A stretch of DNA of 64,000 nucleotides. Origin: Pirellulaceae bacterium. GTDB lineage: Bacteria; Planctomycetota; Planctomycetia; Pirellulales; Pirellulaceae. Positions within the stretch are counted from its first letter, which is position 1; every line of letters begins with the position of its first letter. Position numbers and translations under genes: made by a program. The DNA lies in the NCBI GenBank assembly GCA_028280445.1, contig JANQLU010000085.1:19787-83786 (forward strand), in the 5' to 3' direction. The notes beneath the pieces were generated by a model, which did no database searches, was not told where the DNA came from, and saw only the letters and a list, made by a program, of their open reading frames with translations. Of this stretch, positions 8,819 through 17,167 are shown in pieces.

Positions 8819-9859
8819 TCACAAAATCAACATGGCATCGCCGTAACTGTAAAAGCGGTATTCCTGTTCGATTGCTTCGGCATAAGCTTGTTTGATCAAG
8901 GCATTCGTTCCAAACGTTCGAACGAGCACTAACAGGCTGGTACGCGGTAGATGAAAGTTGGTCATCAATCCGTCGATCACTTTGAATTCGAAACCGGGCC
9001 GAATGTACAACTCGGTGGCACCTTTCCATTTGGCGATTTGTTGTCGCGCGACGGTTTCCAGCACACGAACCGACGTTGTTCCGACGGCGATCACTCGTCC
9101 GCCTTGAGCTTTCGTTTCGAGAATTCGATAGGCGGTCTCGTTGGAAAGCTCTCCGATTTCCGAATGCATTTCATGCTCGGCGACGTTGTCAACTTTAATC
9201 GGGCGAAATGTCCCGATACCGACATGCAAAGTGACCGACGCTGTTTGAATGCCACGGCGTTTCATCCTGTCGATCAGTGCATCTGTGAGATGCAACCCCG
9301 CGGTCGGAGCTGCAACGGCACCGGGATGTCGCGCGAAAACCGTTTGATAGTTTTGCACGTCAGTATCAACCATATTTCCGTCGCGAATATAGTGTGGCAA
9401 CGGAACACGGCCGATTTTTTGCAACAGTTGTTCGGCGTCTCCGTCGGCCAGTGGTTTGACCGCCCAATGACCGCCGTCTAGTTTGGCAACAATCAGCAAT
9501 TCGAGGCGGTCAGCGCCGTGTCGATCCTTGAGAACAATAACTTCGCCAATTTGAACATTGCCTCGTGTTTTGGCCAGTACTTTCCAATGGCCTTGGTCAT
9601 CAGACTCAAGAAACAATCCTTGCCAACGACCGCCGGTCGCTTTTCGATAGCCGACCAGTTTTGCCGGAATGACTTTGGTATCGTTGACGATCAACAGATC
9701 GCGATCGTCGAGAATTTCCGGCAAGTCACGAACGTGAAAATGTTCGATGGTCTGCTGTTGGCGACGGACGACCATCAATCGAGCGTCGGTCCGTTGGGGG
9801 AGCGGATTTTGTGCAACGAGCTCTTTGGGCAATGGATAGTCGTAATTCTCGATCGACAA
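8819..9859 (-). CDS. queA: S-adenosylmethionine:tRNA ribosyltransferase-isomerase
   Basis: Transfers and isomerises the ribosyl moiety of SAM onto 7-aminomethyl-7-deazaguanine in tRNA, giving epoxyqueuosine (queuosine pathway, cytoplasm). Length 346 residues matches QueA. Characteristic blocks are YPLPKELVAQNPLPQRTDAR near the N-terminus, LLIVNDTKVIPAKL, GRVPLPHYIR, YQTVFARHPGAVAAPTAGLH, LHVGIGTFRPI, VIAVGTTSVRVLE and the C-terminal TNFHLPRTSLLVLV. The start appears to be TTG at 9859, since no in-frame ATG gives the usual family N-terminus; no clear ribosome binding site. No other queuosine gene is nearby. Confidence 0.96.
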   Translation of the reverse strand: MSIENYDYPLPKELVAQNPLPQRTDARLMVVRRQQQTIEHFHVRDLPEILDDRDLLIVNDTKVIPAKLVGYRKATGGRWQGLFLESDDQGHWKVLAKTRGNVQIGEVIVLKDRHGADRLELLIVAKLDGGHWAVKPLADGDAEQLLQKIGRVPLPHYIRDGNMVDTDVQNYQTVFARHPGAVAAPTAGLHLTDALIDRMKRRGIQTASVTLHVGIGTFRPIKVDNVAEHEMHSEIGELSNETAYRILETKAQGGRVIAVGTTSVRVLETVARQQIAKWKGATELYIRPGFEFKVIDGLMTNFHLPRTSLLVLVRTFGTNALIKQAYAEAIEQEYRFYSYGDAMLIL

Positions 9860-9910
9860 TGGATCGATTTCGTTTTTTGATTGCGGTTCTGAAATATCGG
9901 GGCTCCGTCC

Positions 9911-9941
9911 AAAAAATATGCCGCATCAACGAATGCGGCAT
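9911..9941 (-). terminator. Rho-independent terminator of the M13 peptidase gene
   Basis: On the minus strand, ATGCCGCAT pairs perfectly with ATGCGGCAT around a 6-base loop and is followed by an A then six T. It is 25 bases past the stop of the peptidase gene, so queA probably has its own promoter. Confidence 0.85.
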
Positions 9942-9965
9942 TGATTATTCAAATTGAATTGATGG

Positions 9966-12002
9966 TTACCAAATTCGAATGCGTTCCGATTTGGGTTTAT
10001 AGAGTTTGTCACCTTCCTTGACATTAAACGCTTCATAAAACGCTTCGATATTCATCACGGGACCGTTGGCCCGATAGCGACTGGGCGAATGCGAGTCAGT
10101 CAACAAACGTTTGATCATTTCCGCTTCGCGATATTTGCGCCGCCAGACTTGGCTCCAACCCACGAAAAATCGTTGTTCACCAGTCCAACCCGCGATCTCT
10201 TTTGATTTTTTTCCGTCGAGCGAAATTTTATAAGCCTTGAAGGCAATCGCCAGACCAGAAAGATCCGCAATGTTTTCACCGAGTGTCAATTGGCCGTTGA
10301 CGTTTTTCTTGGGTAGCGGTTCATATTCTGCGTACTGATCAACCAATTTTTTGGTCAATGCTTTGAAAGCCTTTCGGTCTTCGTTTGTCCACCAATTTTT
10401 CAAATTACCGTCACCGTCAAACTGACTTCCCGAGTCATCAAACGCATGGCTGATTTCATGACCGATGACTGCACCAATGCCTCCGTAGTTTACGGCGGTG
10501 TCTGATTTAACACTGAAAAACGGCGGTTGCAAAATCGCTGCGGGGAAAACGATTTCGTTTTTTGCGGGATTGTAATAGGCGTTGACGGTCTGAGGAGTCA
10601 TGCCCCATTCTTCACGATCGATCGGTTTGCCAAGCTTGCCAATCAACCGTTGAAATTCCACCTGGTTCGAACGCATCATATTGCCGAGTAAATCATCCGC
10701 TTTGATTTCCAGCTTGGAATAGTCGCGCCATTTGTTGGGGTAGCCAATTTTGGGAGTAATTTTGGACAGTTTTTCCTGGGCTTTCTTTTTCGTGGCGTCG
10801 GTCATCCAGGTCAGTTCATCAATGCTTTTCTCAAAAGCTTTCAAGAGATTCTGAACGAGTTTGTCCATCGCTTCCTTGGAATCTTTTTTGAAATACTTTT
10901 GAACGTAGAGTTTACCGACCACTTCGCCCAACACACCGAAATCACCTGCGCCTGCTCCGGCAGTTGCTTCGACAGCACGTTTCCAACGCGGTTTTTGCTC
11001 TTCGATACCAGCCAGCGTTTTGGAATACAAATCGAAATGGGCATCGACGAAATCTTTGGACAAAAATGGAGCTGCTGCATCGACGGCGTGGAATTCCATG
11101 TAGGTTTTCCAATCGTCCAACGAGATATCCTCGAACAACTCGCCGAATCCTTCAAAGAAACTGGGGGTCATGACAATCAACTCTTTGACGTCGACACCTG
11201 AATTTTTCAAGAAATCTGACCAGTTGATCTGATGGACTCTGTCTTGCCACTGGGCGACCGAAAATTTGTTGTATCGTTTGACAGGATTTCGCAGCTTGGT
11301 GCGTTCCCACTGAACCTTGGCCAGGCTTTTTTCAATCTTCAGAACGCACTCCGCTCCATCAGCGGGATCATCAGCACCGGACAAGGTCAAAATTTTTGTC
11401 ACGTATTCTCGCAACGCTTGCTGAACGGCCAACGATTTTACGTCATCTTTGAGGTAGTAATTTCGGTCCGGCAAAGTTGTCCCGCTTTGAATCAAATGGG
11501 CCGCATATTTTGTTGCATCTTTACCATCCTGCATCACGAAAAACCCGATCGGCGATCCGATTCCGGAATACTGGAGTTCCGCCATTTTTTTGATCAACGC
11601 TTTTTTAGATTGAATGGCGCGAATCTGGAGCACGACAGGTTTCATCGGTGCAAAACCAAGTTTGTTGACCCGGTCGACATCCATAAAGCTTTTGTAAAAG
11701 TCGCTTACTTTTTGGGCGTCCGAGCCATGTTTAAATTCTTTTTTGGCCACATCGTCGATCAGATTTTTAACACGTTCCTGCGATTTGTCGGCCAGTGCGA
11801 TAAACGATCCATAGTTGGATTTATCGGCTGGAATTTCGGTGTTTTTCAGCCACGAACCATTTACATATTCGAACAAATCATCTTGTGGCCTGGTCTTGCG
11901 GTCCATGGCGTTGAAATCGACTCCAAGTTCGCCCTGGCCCATCACAAATTCGGGTGTGATCAACAATAACAGGACCAATGTTAGAAATCGTTTTGCGTTC
12001 AT
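9966..12002 (-). CDS. Secreted M13 family zinc metallopeptidase (neprilysin/PepO-like)
   Basis: Exported endopeptidase of about 678 residues. An N-terminal signal peptide (MNAKRFLTLVLLLLITPEF) leads into the M13 N-terminal domain (FNAMDRKTRPQDDLFEYVNG, typical of the family). The catalytic domain shows the zinc motif HEISHAFDD (HExxH), the third ligand in GENIADLSG (ENxAD), NAYYNPAKNEIVFPA upstream of the active site, and the C-terminal DSHSPSRYRANGPV with the conserved Arg. All expected catalytic residues are present. The start is either ATG 12002 or ATG 12011; both leave the signal peptide intact. Own terminator downstream. Confidence 0.95.
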   Translation of the reverse strand: MNAKRFLTLVLLLLITPEFVMGQGELGVDFNAMDRKTRPQDDLFEYVNGSWLKNTEIPADKSNYGSFIALADKSQERVKNLIDDVAKKEFKHGSDAQKVSDFYKSFMDVDRVNKLGFAPMKPVVLQIRAIQSKKALIKKMAELQYSGIGSPIGFFVMQDGKDATKYAAHLIQSGTTLPDRNYYLKDDVKSLAVQQALREYVTKILTLSGADDPADGAECVLKIEKSLAKVQWERTKLRNPVKRYNKFSVAQWQDRVHQINWSDFLKNSGVDVKELIVMTPSFFEGFGELFEDISLDDWKTYMEFHAVDAAAPFLSKDFVDAHFDLYSKTLAGIEEQKPRWKRAVEATAGAGAGDFGVLGEVVGKLYVQKYFKKDSKEAMDKLVQNLLKAFEKSIDELTWMTDATKKKAQEKLSKITPKIGYPNKWRDYSKLEIKADDLLGNMMRSNQVEFQRLIGKLGKPIDREEWGMTPQTVNAYYNPAKNEIVFPAAILQPPFFSVKSDTAVNYGGIGAVIGHEISHAFDDSGSQFDGDGNLKNWWTNEDRKAFKALTKKLVDQYAEYEPLPKKNVNGQLTLGENIADLSGLAIAFKAYKISLDGKKSKEIAGWTGEQRFFVGWSQVWRRKYREAEMIKRLLTDSHSPSRYRANGPVMNIEAFYEAFNVKEGDKLYKPKSERIRIW

Positions 12003-12122
12003 TGTGTTCATTCCGTGTCGTAAAAAAATAAGCGTTTCCACATCGTTTAGCTTATCTTTTTACGTATTCCGTTCAAGGCATGATTGTCGAATCGATCACG
12101 GAATAGTCGCAAATGAAAAACA

Positions 12123-12177
12123 GTAGAGCCGGTTCCCACCGGCCGTTATTTGATTAGCCGGTGGGAACCGGCCCTAC
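12123..12177. repeat. Palindromic intergenic repeat, family B
   Basis: Arms GTAGAGCCGGTTCCCACCGG and complement, near-perfect. It lies between the Tad VWA gene terminator and the start of the M13 peptidase gene. Confidence 0.9.
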
Positions 12178-12191
12178 GCCCAAACCCACCA

Positions 12192-12224
12192 CAAAAAAAT
12201 CCTCTGGCCGTTCGACCAGAGGAT
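12192..12224 (-). terminator. Rho-independent terminator of the first Tad module
   Basis: On the minus strand, ATCCTCTGG pairs with CCAGAGGAT around an 8-base loop, followed by a run of T. It lies 36 bases downstream of the VWA gene stop. Confidence 0.85.
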
Positions 12225-12260
12225 CATTTACCTTTGATTGCTGGAGTACTGTGGTTCGCT

Positions 12261-13829
12261 TTACTCCGTCAAAATGGTGGGCAGATTGTTAGCAATTTCT
12301 TCGAAATCACTAATCAGGTTTGCCCCATCATCGGCATGATAGTGCTTGCCGCGTCCGTAGGTTGCAACGTCTATCATGGGCTGCTGGGCAGCTCCAGGAG
12401 TAAACGTCATCGAGTGAACGGTCACGTTGTCGCTTCCGATCAAATCGCGAGTAAACGTACCCAGGTTCACCGAACCGTCATTGTTCTGGCCGTCGGTCAA
12501 AACAATGATGGTTTTCGCCGCAAACGGTCGCGCGTTCGGGCCGGTCAGAATCGGTGTTTTGGCAATATTCAAACCGTAGTGAATCGCGGTACCGCTGTAC
12601 GGTTGAATCGTATCCATCTTGGTGCGGATCGTATTAAAATTCTTGCTCAAATCAGATTCGTGATAGCTCGAACTGTTGAAAGTGATCAATGCCACTTGCT
12701 CTTCCTGGTCCGTTCCATCGAGAACGTTGAGGAACGCATCGACGCCGGCTGACAACAATGCCCAACGACTATGTGGAGGCGCGTTACCCGTATTGCCACT
12801 ATTGTTGTTACGCCAGTACTGAGCGTATTCCGACATGTCGGCATTGATGGTTGCCAATTGGTTCACAACATTTTGCGTATAGGTTCGATCGTAGAGACTG
12901 TCCGTTGCCGCATCGTATTCCGATTGGGTAATCAACGGATTGGGCTCTTCACGAACACCATCTTCGACCCAAAACTGTTGATCTTCGTAGACGTCTCGAG
13001 TTCGTTCTTCGTAGATGGGCGTATTAATCTCATCTTGGTAGCTACCTTGTTTCTTTTCCCATCTCCAGGCATTGCGCGTTGGCGCTGAATACCGGATTCG
13101 CCAAGGCTTGGTGATGTGTTGCCAGTAATCGTAGTAGACGGTTTCATAGGTCGTTTCCCATCCGACGAGGTGTTGGTAAGTCTCCGTTCCCACGAGAACA
13201 CTGCGGGTTTCCCAATGTCCGTAAGGAACTAGATTGACGTTGTTCAACAGATCGGACAGGGCCTGAGCCAGTGCGCCTTCATCCTGGAAAAACAACATCG
13301 AACCCGAACGGTCGAGTACCAACGCGATATCCCGGTCAACTTGAGTTGCCGAAGAATAAATATGCGTATCGTACGTCGAGACGCCAGGAATTGCGCGGAC
13401 CAACAAAGGAACGTCTTGTTGCCCGTAAACGCGCAGGCTGGTGGCGTTTTCCGTACCATTGTCGATCGACTCTTTGGATTTCTCAGTCAGAGAATATCGT
13501 CCCCAACCGTTGTTCAGTCGGGTGGTGCTGCAGAAGACGATTTGCTCGTCCGCCAGAGCCAGAGCCTGTCCATTGACATAATTCCATGATGCGGCTGTTT
13601 TTGCCCAGTTGATGGCATCATCGGTCGTCTGATGGATACTCATCGATCGGCCACCGGCATGGGCTGCGGCATCGGTGGCGATTTTCATCTCCGTTTTCGT
13701 CAAACGCATGTGCGCAATGTTAATTGCTAGTCCGCACATGATGAATATTACCGGAAGTAAAAAGGCGAACAACGGCAGCACCGCTCCGCGCCTCTTAAGC
13801 TTCCAACGACTTTTCTTTTTGCTCGTCAT
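12261..13829 (-). CDS. Tad-type pilus-associated VWA domain protein (TadG-like)
   Basis: Protein of 522 residues. The N-terminal RRGAVLPLFAFLLPVIFIMC segment is a TadE/TadG-like pseudopilin leader and membrane anchor, followed by ATDAAAHAGGRSM as in TadG. The von Willebrand A domain starts at about residue 190 with the MIDAS motif DIALVLDRSGSM and has a later TIIVLTDGQNNDGS. A Tyr/Trp/Glu-rich insertion (about residues 225-300) lies within the VWA domain. The ATG at 13829 is chosen over 13850 because GGAG lies 7 bases upstream of it. Last gene of a three-gene module; probably cell-surface or periplasmic. Confidence 0.88.
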   Translation of the reverse strand: MTSKKKSRWKLKRRGAVLPLFAFLLPVIFIMCGLAINIAHMRLTKTEMKIATDAAAHAGGRSMSIHQTTDDAINWAKTAASWNYVNGQALALADEQIVFCSTTRLNNGWGRYSLTEKSKESIDNGTENATSLRVYGQQDVPLLVRAIPGVSTYDTHIYSSATQVDRDIALVLDRSGSMLFFQDEGALAQALSDLLNNVNLVPYGHWETRSVLVGTETYQHLVGWETTYETVYYDYWQHITKPWRIRYSAPTRNAWRWEKKQGSYQDEINTPIYEERTRDVYEDQQFWVEDGVREEPNPLITQSEYDAATDSLYDRTYTQNVVNQLATINADMSEYAQYWRNNNSGNTGNAPPHSRWALLSAGVDAFLNVLDGTDQEEQVALITFNSSSYHESDLSKNFNTIRTKMDTIQPYSGTAIHYGLNIAKTPILTGPNARPFAAKTIIVLTDGQNNDGSVNLGTFTRDLIGSDNVTVHSMTFTPGAAQQPMIDVATYGRGKHYHADDGANLISDFEEIANNLPTILTE

Positions 13830-13882
13830 TGTGGGTCTCCAAAAATGCAAATCAAAAGTGGTAAATCAAGGCTGTATCATTT

Positions 13883-14365
13883 TTAGTTGTCTGGATCGTA
13901 ATATCCCAAGTACCGTTCGGCGCGCAGTTCAATTTCACCAATCACAACTTTTTCCCCGTAAATATCTACTTCCTGTCCTTGGAAGAAATAAGGAACAATA
14001 AAGGCGTTCTTTTTCATTGGAATTTGAACGTTGACTTTGATGGTGCTGTCGGTCGCCGTCAGTCCGTTGCCGTCGTTGATGGTGATCGTGACGTCCCTGG
14101 CACCCATCATCCCAATCACTTCGTTGGCTTTGTCGATGGCTTCTTGCTCGGTGGCTCCTTCGACCATGCAATACCGGGCTGCTTCGTAAGCGGCGTCCTG
14201 GGCCAGGTTTCGGAGCATCATCAAACGTGTAAATTCAATGGCGCCAAAAATGACCAGAAACAGGACCGAACCCGACAAAGCGAATTCGACAACGGCTGCC
14301 CCGCGGCGATTTTGAAACTTGCGCAATAATTTTAATTTGGCTGTGGGTCTGGTAGTGTTCATCAT
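13883..14365 (-). CDS. TadE-like pseudopilin
   Basis: Small pilus-assembly protein of 160 residues. A basic N-terminus is followed by the TadE signature RRGAAVVEFALSGSVLFLVI, in which the conserved Glu follows the prepilin-like cleavage site within the single membrane helix. After it come AAYEAARYCMVEGATEQEA and a beta-rich periplasmic domain. The first ATG overlaps the stop of the preceding TadE-like gene (ATGA arrangement), indicating translational coupling. The VWA gene follows after 53 bases. Confidence 0.9.
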   Translation of the reverse strand: MMNTTRPTAKLKLLRKFQNRRGAAVVEFALSGSVLFLVIFGAIEFTRLMMLRNLAQDAAYEAARYCMVEGATEQEAIDKANEVIGMMGARDVTITINDGNGLTATDSTIKVNVQIPMKKNAFIVPYFFQGQEVDIYGEKVVIGEIELRAERYLGYYDPDN

Positions 14366-14805
14366 TCGTCAAACTCTCTCGCCATCGACACTTCGGACTG
14401 TATACTCTGGCCGGTCATAAACTCCCCGATAAAGAAAGAGTTACCGGTGCTCGGCGCTGTGATTCGTACTTGAATTCGGTCGAGTGCCTGGATGCCTGAA
14501 AAGTCAGCGGGAAAGACTTCGACCGTAGCGTTGACGATTCCGCGTTCGCTGAGCAGCGAGTTGCATTGATCGATGATATCTTGTCGAGTGGAGCCACGGC
14601 GAACGCCAACACGACAACCTTCGTAGCACGAAATCGTCAGGGATTCTTTTACGAACAATGCGGAACAGATCTCAAGTGTCGCGAACATGAACAACAAAAC
14701 CAGAGGGAGACAAAAGGCGCATTCGACGACAGGTCCGCCACGTCGCGTGCGTATACGTCTTTTTTGATTTCGATTCAATTTCGTGAACATGGTTCCGCCA
14801 ATCAT
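14362..14805 (-). CDS. TadE-like pseudopilin
   Basis: Protein of 147 residues, first gene of the minus-strand module TadE-TadE-VWA. A polybasic N-terminus and RRGGPVVECAFCLPLVLLFM form the pseudopilin anchor with the conserved Glu. Then come SCYEGCRVGVRRGSTRQDI, matching the SCYEAxRxG-like region of TadE proteins, and a periplasmic domain ending FMTGQSIQSEVSMAREFDE. An alternative start is the internal ATG at 14790. No pilin peptidase or ATPase is nearby; the core Tad genes must be elsewhere. Confidence 0.88.
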   Translation of the reverse strand: MIGGTMFTKLNRNQKRRIRTRRGGPVVECAFCLPLVLLFMFATLEICSALFVKESLTISCYEGCRVGVRRGSTRQDIIDQCNSLLSERGIVNATVEVFPADFSGIQALDRIQVRITAPSTGNSFFIGEFMTGQSIQSEVSMAREFDE

Positions 14806-15096
14806 TTCTGTTCAACTTTAGACGTTGAGGAGAACGTCTCCATAAAACTTATGACAGAAATCCAAGTGAAACCGGATAAATTCGCAAATTTCCGCGACAA
14901 TCTGATCTAACGCAACACACGTTGATTTTGTGAATCGCCGTTGCTGTGTGTCGCGAGATTTTTTGTTGGAGAATGATTGGTCGAACCGGTACAACCCGCA
15001 ATATCAAACCCTATTCCATGCGCTAAAGCGAATCCGCAATCGGTCGCGCGTGCATTTTTGAAAGTGGCATCCGGAAAGAATTGCCCAGACCATACC

Positions 15097-15151
15097 GTAG
15101 GGCCGGTTCCCACCGGCCGTTTTATGGATTGGCCGGTGGGAACCGGCCCTA
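15097..15151. repeat. Palindromic intergenic repeat, family B
   Basis: Near-perfect copy with arms GTAGGGCCGGTTCCCACCGG. It sits in the 427-base gap 14806-15232, with a half copy close by at 15213. No gene was seen in the gap. Confidence 0.9.
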
Positions 15152-15212
15152 TTGTTTGATGACAAGTTGAAGCATTCCCGCCGACGGTTTATCAAAACGA
15201 CGGATTTTCGAA

Positions 15213-15236
15213 TCGGCCGGTGGGAACCGGCCCTAC
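15213..15236. repeat. Family B half repeat overlapping a gene's stop codon
   Basis: A lone right arm (CGGCCGGTGGGAACCGGCCC then TAC). The CTA at 15233-15235 inside it is the TAG stop of the minus-strand TerB-like gene. Confidence 0.85.
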
Positions 15237-15592
15237 TGATTTTTAGCTTGTGCTAACAAGTCGTTAAACGCTTCGGTAGACATGCCCAAATTGGAGGCCA
15301 AATTCGTTAACACCACGGTTTCGGGTTCCGAAATATTGCCGTCTGCCATGGCGACTTGTAACAAAACGGCCATGGATTCCGTCGGATCAGCCTTCAAAAT
15401 CTCGAACTGTTGTAAATGAAATTTGGGATCAGATTCGCTGCGATTAATCATCGCGTCCAGCGACGCCTGTCCAACGCCGATTTCTTTCGCCATTTTTTTC
15501 AGAATCAGATGTTCACTGTCCGACGTATTTTGATCAGCGCCGGCGATACAGCAAGCCGCGCGCAAAACTTCAACTTTTTCCGCAGGAGTCAT
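15233..15592 (-). CDS. TerB-like / DUF533-type helical protein
   Basis: Acidic all-helical protein of 119 residues resembling the tellurite-resistance TerB fold. It shows the duplicated short motif CCIAGADQNTSDSEHLILKK and VAMADGNISEPETVVLTNLA (ADG.IS..E, typical of TerB and DjlA-like domains that may bind metal). No ter operon is present, so tellurite resistance should not be inferred. The TAG stop is donated by a family B repeat arm, so the ancestral C-terminus may have been a little different. Confidence 0.75.
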   Translation of the reverse strand: MTPAEKVEVLRAACCIAGADQNTSDSEHLILKKMAKEIGVGQASLDAMINRSESDPKFHLQQFEILKADPTESMAVLLQVAMADGNISEPETVVLTNLASNLGMSTEAFNDLLAQAKNQ

Positions 15593-15628
15593 TCGTTTAT
15601 TGATTACCTGTGTTTACTGGTTTCTTGT

Positions 15629-16195
15629 TTATTTCTTGTCGGACGACTTTGCGGAGCCTTTCTTTTTCTCCGGTTCGGCTCGCTTGATCGTACCGAACAA
15701 ATGGCCATGAGTTTTACCGTGAGACCATGTACCCGAGTATTTGTTTTCATGGATCACGACCCGGGCATCAAACTTGCCCAATCCAGTGATCTCGTCACCG
15801 TCGACCGTGATAACCGGCGTGTTCCCTGCCCATTTGACTTGCAGAGGAACGACGACATTCACATTGTATTTCATGTACTTGATGCGAACCTTGAAACTCC
15901 AGTAATCCCCTTTGTCCAGTTTTTTGACTTCGGCAATGCGATATTCTTCTGGCGTCAGATCTTTTTTTTCTTTACCAACAATCGTGAAATTTCCAACAAG
16001 CACGGAGTTGGACATTAATTTTTTGAAATCGGCAAACGCTTTTTCCCTATCAAATTTTTCTTCAACTGACGATTTTCGAGCAACCGAATCGCTCGATTTA
16101 GTCACCTGTTCCTGGGAACGAGCTTCATTCACCAAGCCAAACAACATCAATCCAACAAAGAACGCGGTTTTTGCCTTCGAGATAGCTGAATACAT
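15629..16195 (-). CDS. Secreted hypothetical protein (188 aa)
   Basis: An N-terminal signal peptide (KTAFFVGLMLFGLVNEARSQ, cleavage near ARSQ) precedes a soluble domain with KKLMSNSVLVGNFTIVGKE, LTPEEYRIAEVKKLDKGDYW and DARVVIHENKYSGTWSHG. The C-terminus is a Lys/Glu/Ser tail. The pattern looks like a planctomycete secreted family of unknown function. ATG at 16195 has AGGA about 8 bases upstream. The TerB-like gene follows after 36 bases and could be co-transcribed. Confidence 0.7.
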   Translation of the reverse strand: MYSAISKAKTAFFVGLMLFGLVNEARSQEQVTKSSDSVARKSSVEEKFDREKAFADFKKLMSNSVLVGNFTIVGKEKKDLTPEEYRIAEVKKLDKGDYWSFKVRIKYMKYNVNVVVPLQVKWAGNTPVITVDGDEITGLGKFDARVVIHENKYSGTWSHGKTHGHLFGTIKRAEPEKKKGSAKSSDKK

Positions 16196-16414
16196 TGTGT
16201 CAATCCTGCTGCAAACGTAGTGAATTGGGCGAGTAAAGTTTCATTCTACGAACTGCCCGATCCAATGCAAACGGAACGGGCGGCGATTGAAATAATCTCT
16301 GGTGCAACATGCTATCTGGTGTTGTCATTACGGCTTGTTTGCCAGTAAATTGAATCTTTGATTTCTATTAGATTTATTACACCCGCCGCCATCCGCGGTG
16401 GAAAGGAGTCCTCG

Positions 16415-17167
16415 GTGTTCGTCGCCGCTACGACAGAATGTTTCTCTCATCTTCCGCTGCCCGAAGCAATTGAAAAAATCGCGGATCTTGAGTTTACCGA
16501 CATTGAAATCAATATCGATCAGCATGGCGAACATCTTCGCCCGGTAGATATTGTTAATAATCTCTCTGAGGCAGTCGCCACCTGTTCAAAAACTCGGCGT
16601 CTGAGCGTCAGTTCCTATCGATTTGCCAGCTCGGCGCTCGGCGAGGATTATTTCACCGAATTTGACGCGATCTGTAATTTGGCGAAACTCACCAAGGTAG
16701 TGACGTTGACCGTGCCATCATCCGAACTCGGCACGCCGTTTAATGAAGAAGTCGAACGGTTGAAACGGTTGGTGACCATCGCCGAGTCTCATGGAGTCCG
16801 AGTCGGGCTGCAGAGCCAGGTCGGCTGCTTGTCTGAGGATCCCGATACCGTATCGGTCATCTGTGATCATGTATCCGGTCTAGGACTGTCGTTTGACCCC
16901 AGCCACTACATTTATCAACGGCAGGCCAATCGAGACCCCGACAAGTTGTTGAAATACGTGCACCATGTCTATTTGCGCGATACGACTCCCGACGAACTCC
17001 AGGTTCGAGTGGGGCAGGGCGAGGTTGACTACGGAAAACTGGTTGGACAATTGGGAAAACTGGGATACCGACGTTCGCTGTGTGTCGATATTCGACCGCA
17101 TGCAGATACCGACCAGATGGCGGAGTTGCGAAAATTGCGGTTGCTGTTGGAAAGTCTGTTAATTTGA
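16415..17167 (+). CDS. Sugar phosphate isomerase/epimerase family protein (xylose isomerase-like TIM barrel)
   Basis: Protein of 250 residues from the AP endonuclease 2/xylose isomerase-like TIM barrel superfamily. Visible elements: N-terminal VAATTECFSHLPLPEAIEKI, LEFTDIEINIDQ, VGLQSQVGCLSEDPDT, a metal-site-like LSFDPSHYIY, VHHVYLRDTTPDELQVRVG with the His-x-Arg typical of the family, and GQGEVDYGKL. Substrate unknown. The GTG at 16415 is preferred over ATG 16358: AAAGGAG lies 6 bases upstream and the protein then begins where family members do. The 3' end overlaps RNase D tail-to-tail by 9 bases. Confidence 0.85.
   Translation: MFVAATTECFSHLPLPEAIEKIADLEFTDIEINIDQHGEHLRPVDIVNNLSEAVATCSKTRRLSVSSYRFASSALGEDYFTEFDAICNLAKLTKVVTLTVPSSELGTPFNEEVERLKRLVTIAESHGVRVGLQSQVGCLSEDPDTVSVICDHVSGLGLSFDPSHYIYQRQANRDPDKLLKYVHHVYLRDTTPDELQVRVGQGEVDYGKLVGQLGKLGYRRSLCVDIRPHADTDQMAELRKLRLLLESLLI

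Noticed and set aside
11232..11969. A 245-residue plus-strand frame
   Set aside because: Antisense to the M13 peptidase, which has all its catalytic motifs.
15233..15592. Tellurite-resistance function for the TerB-like protein
   Set aside because: The fold match is general and no other ter genes are near; assignment of resistance would be unsupported.
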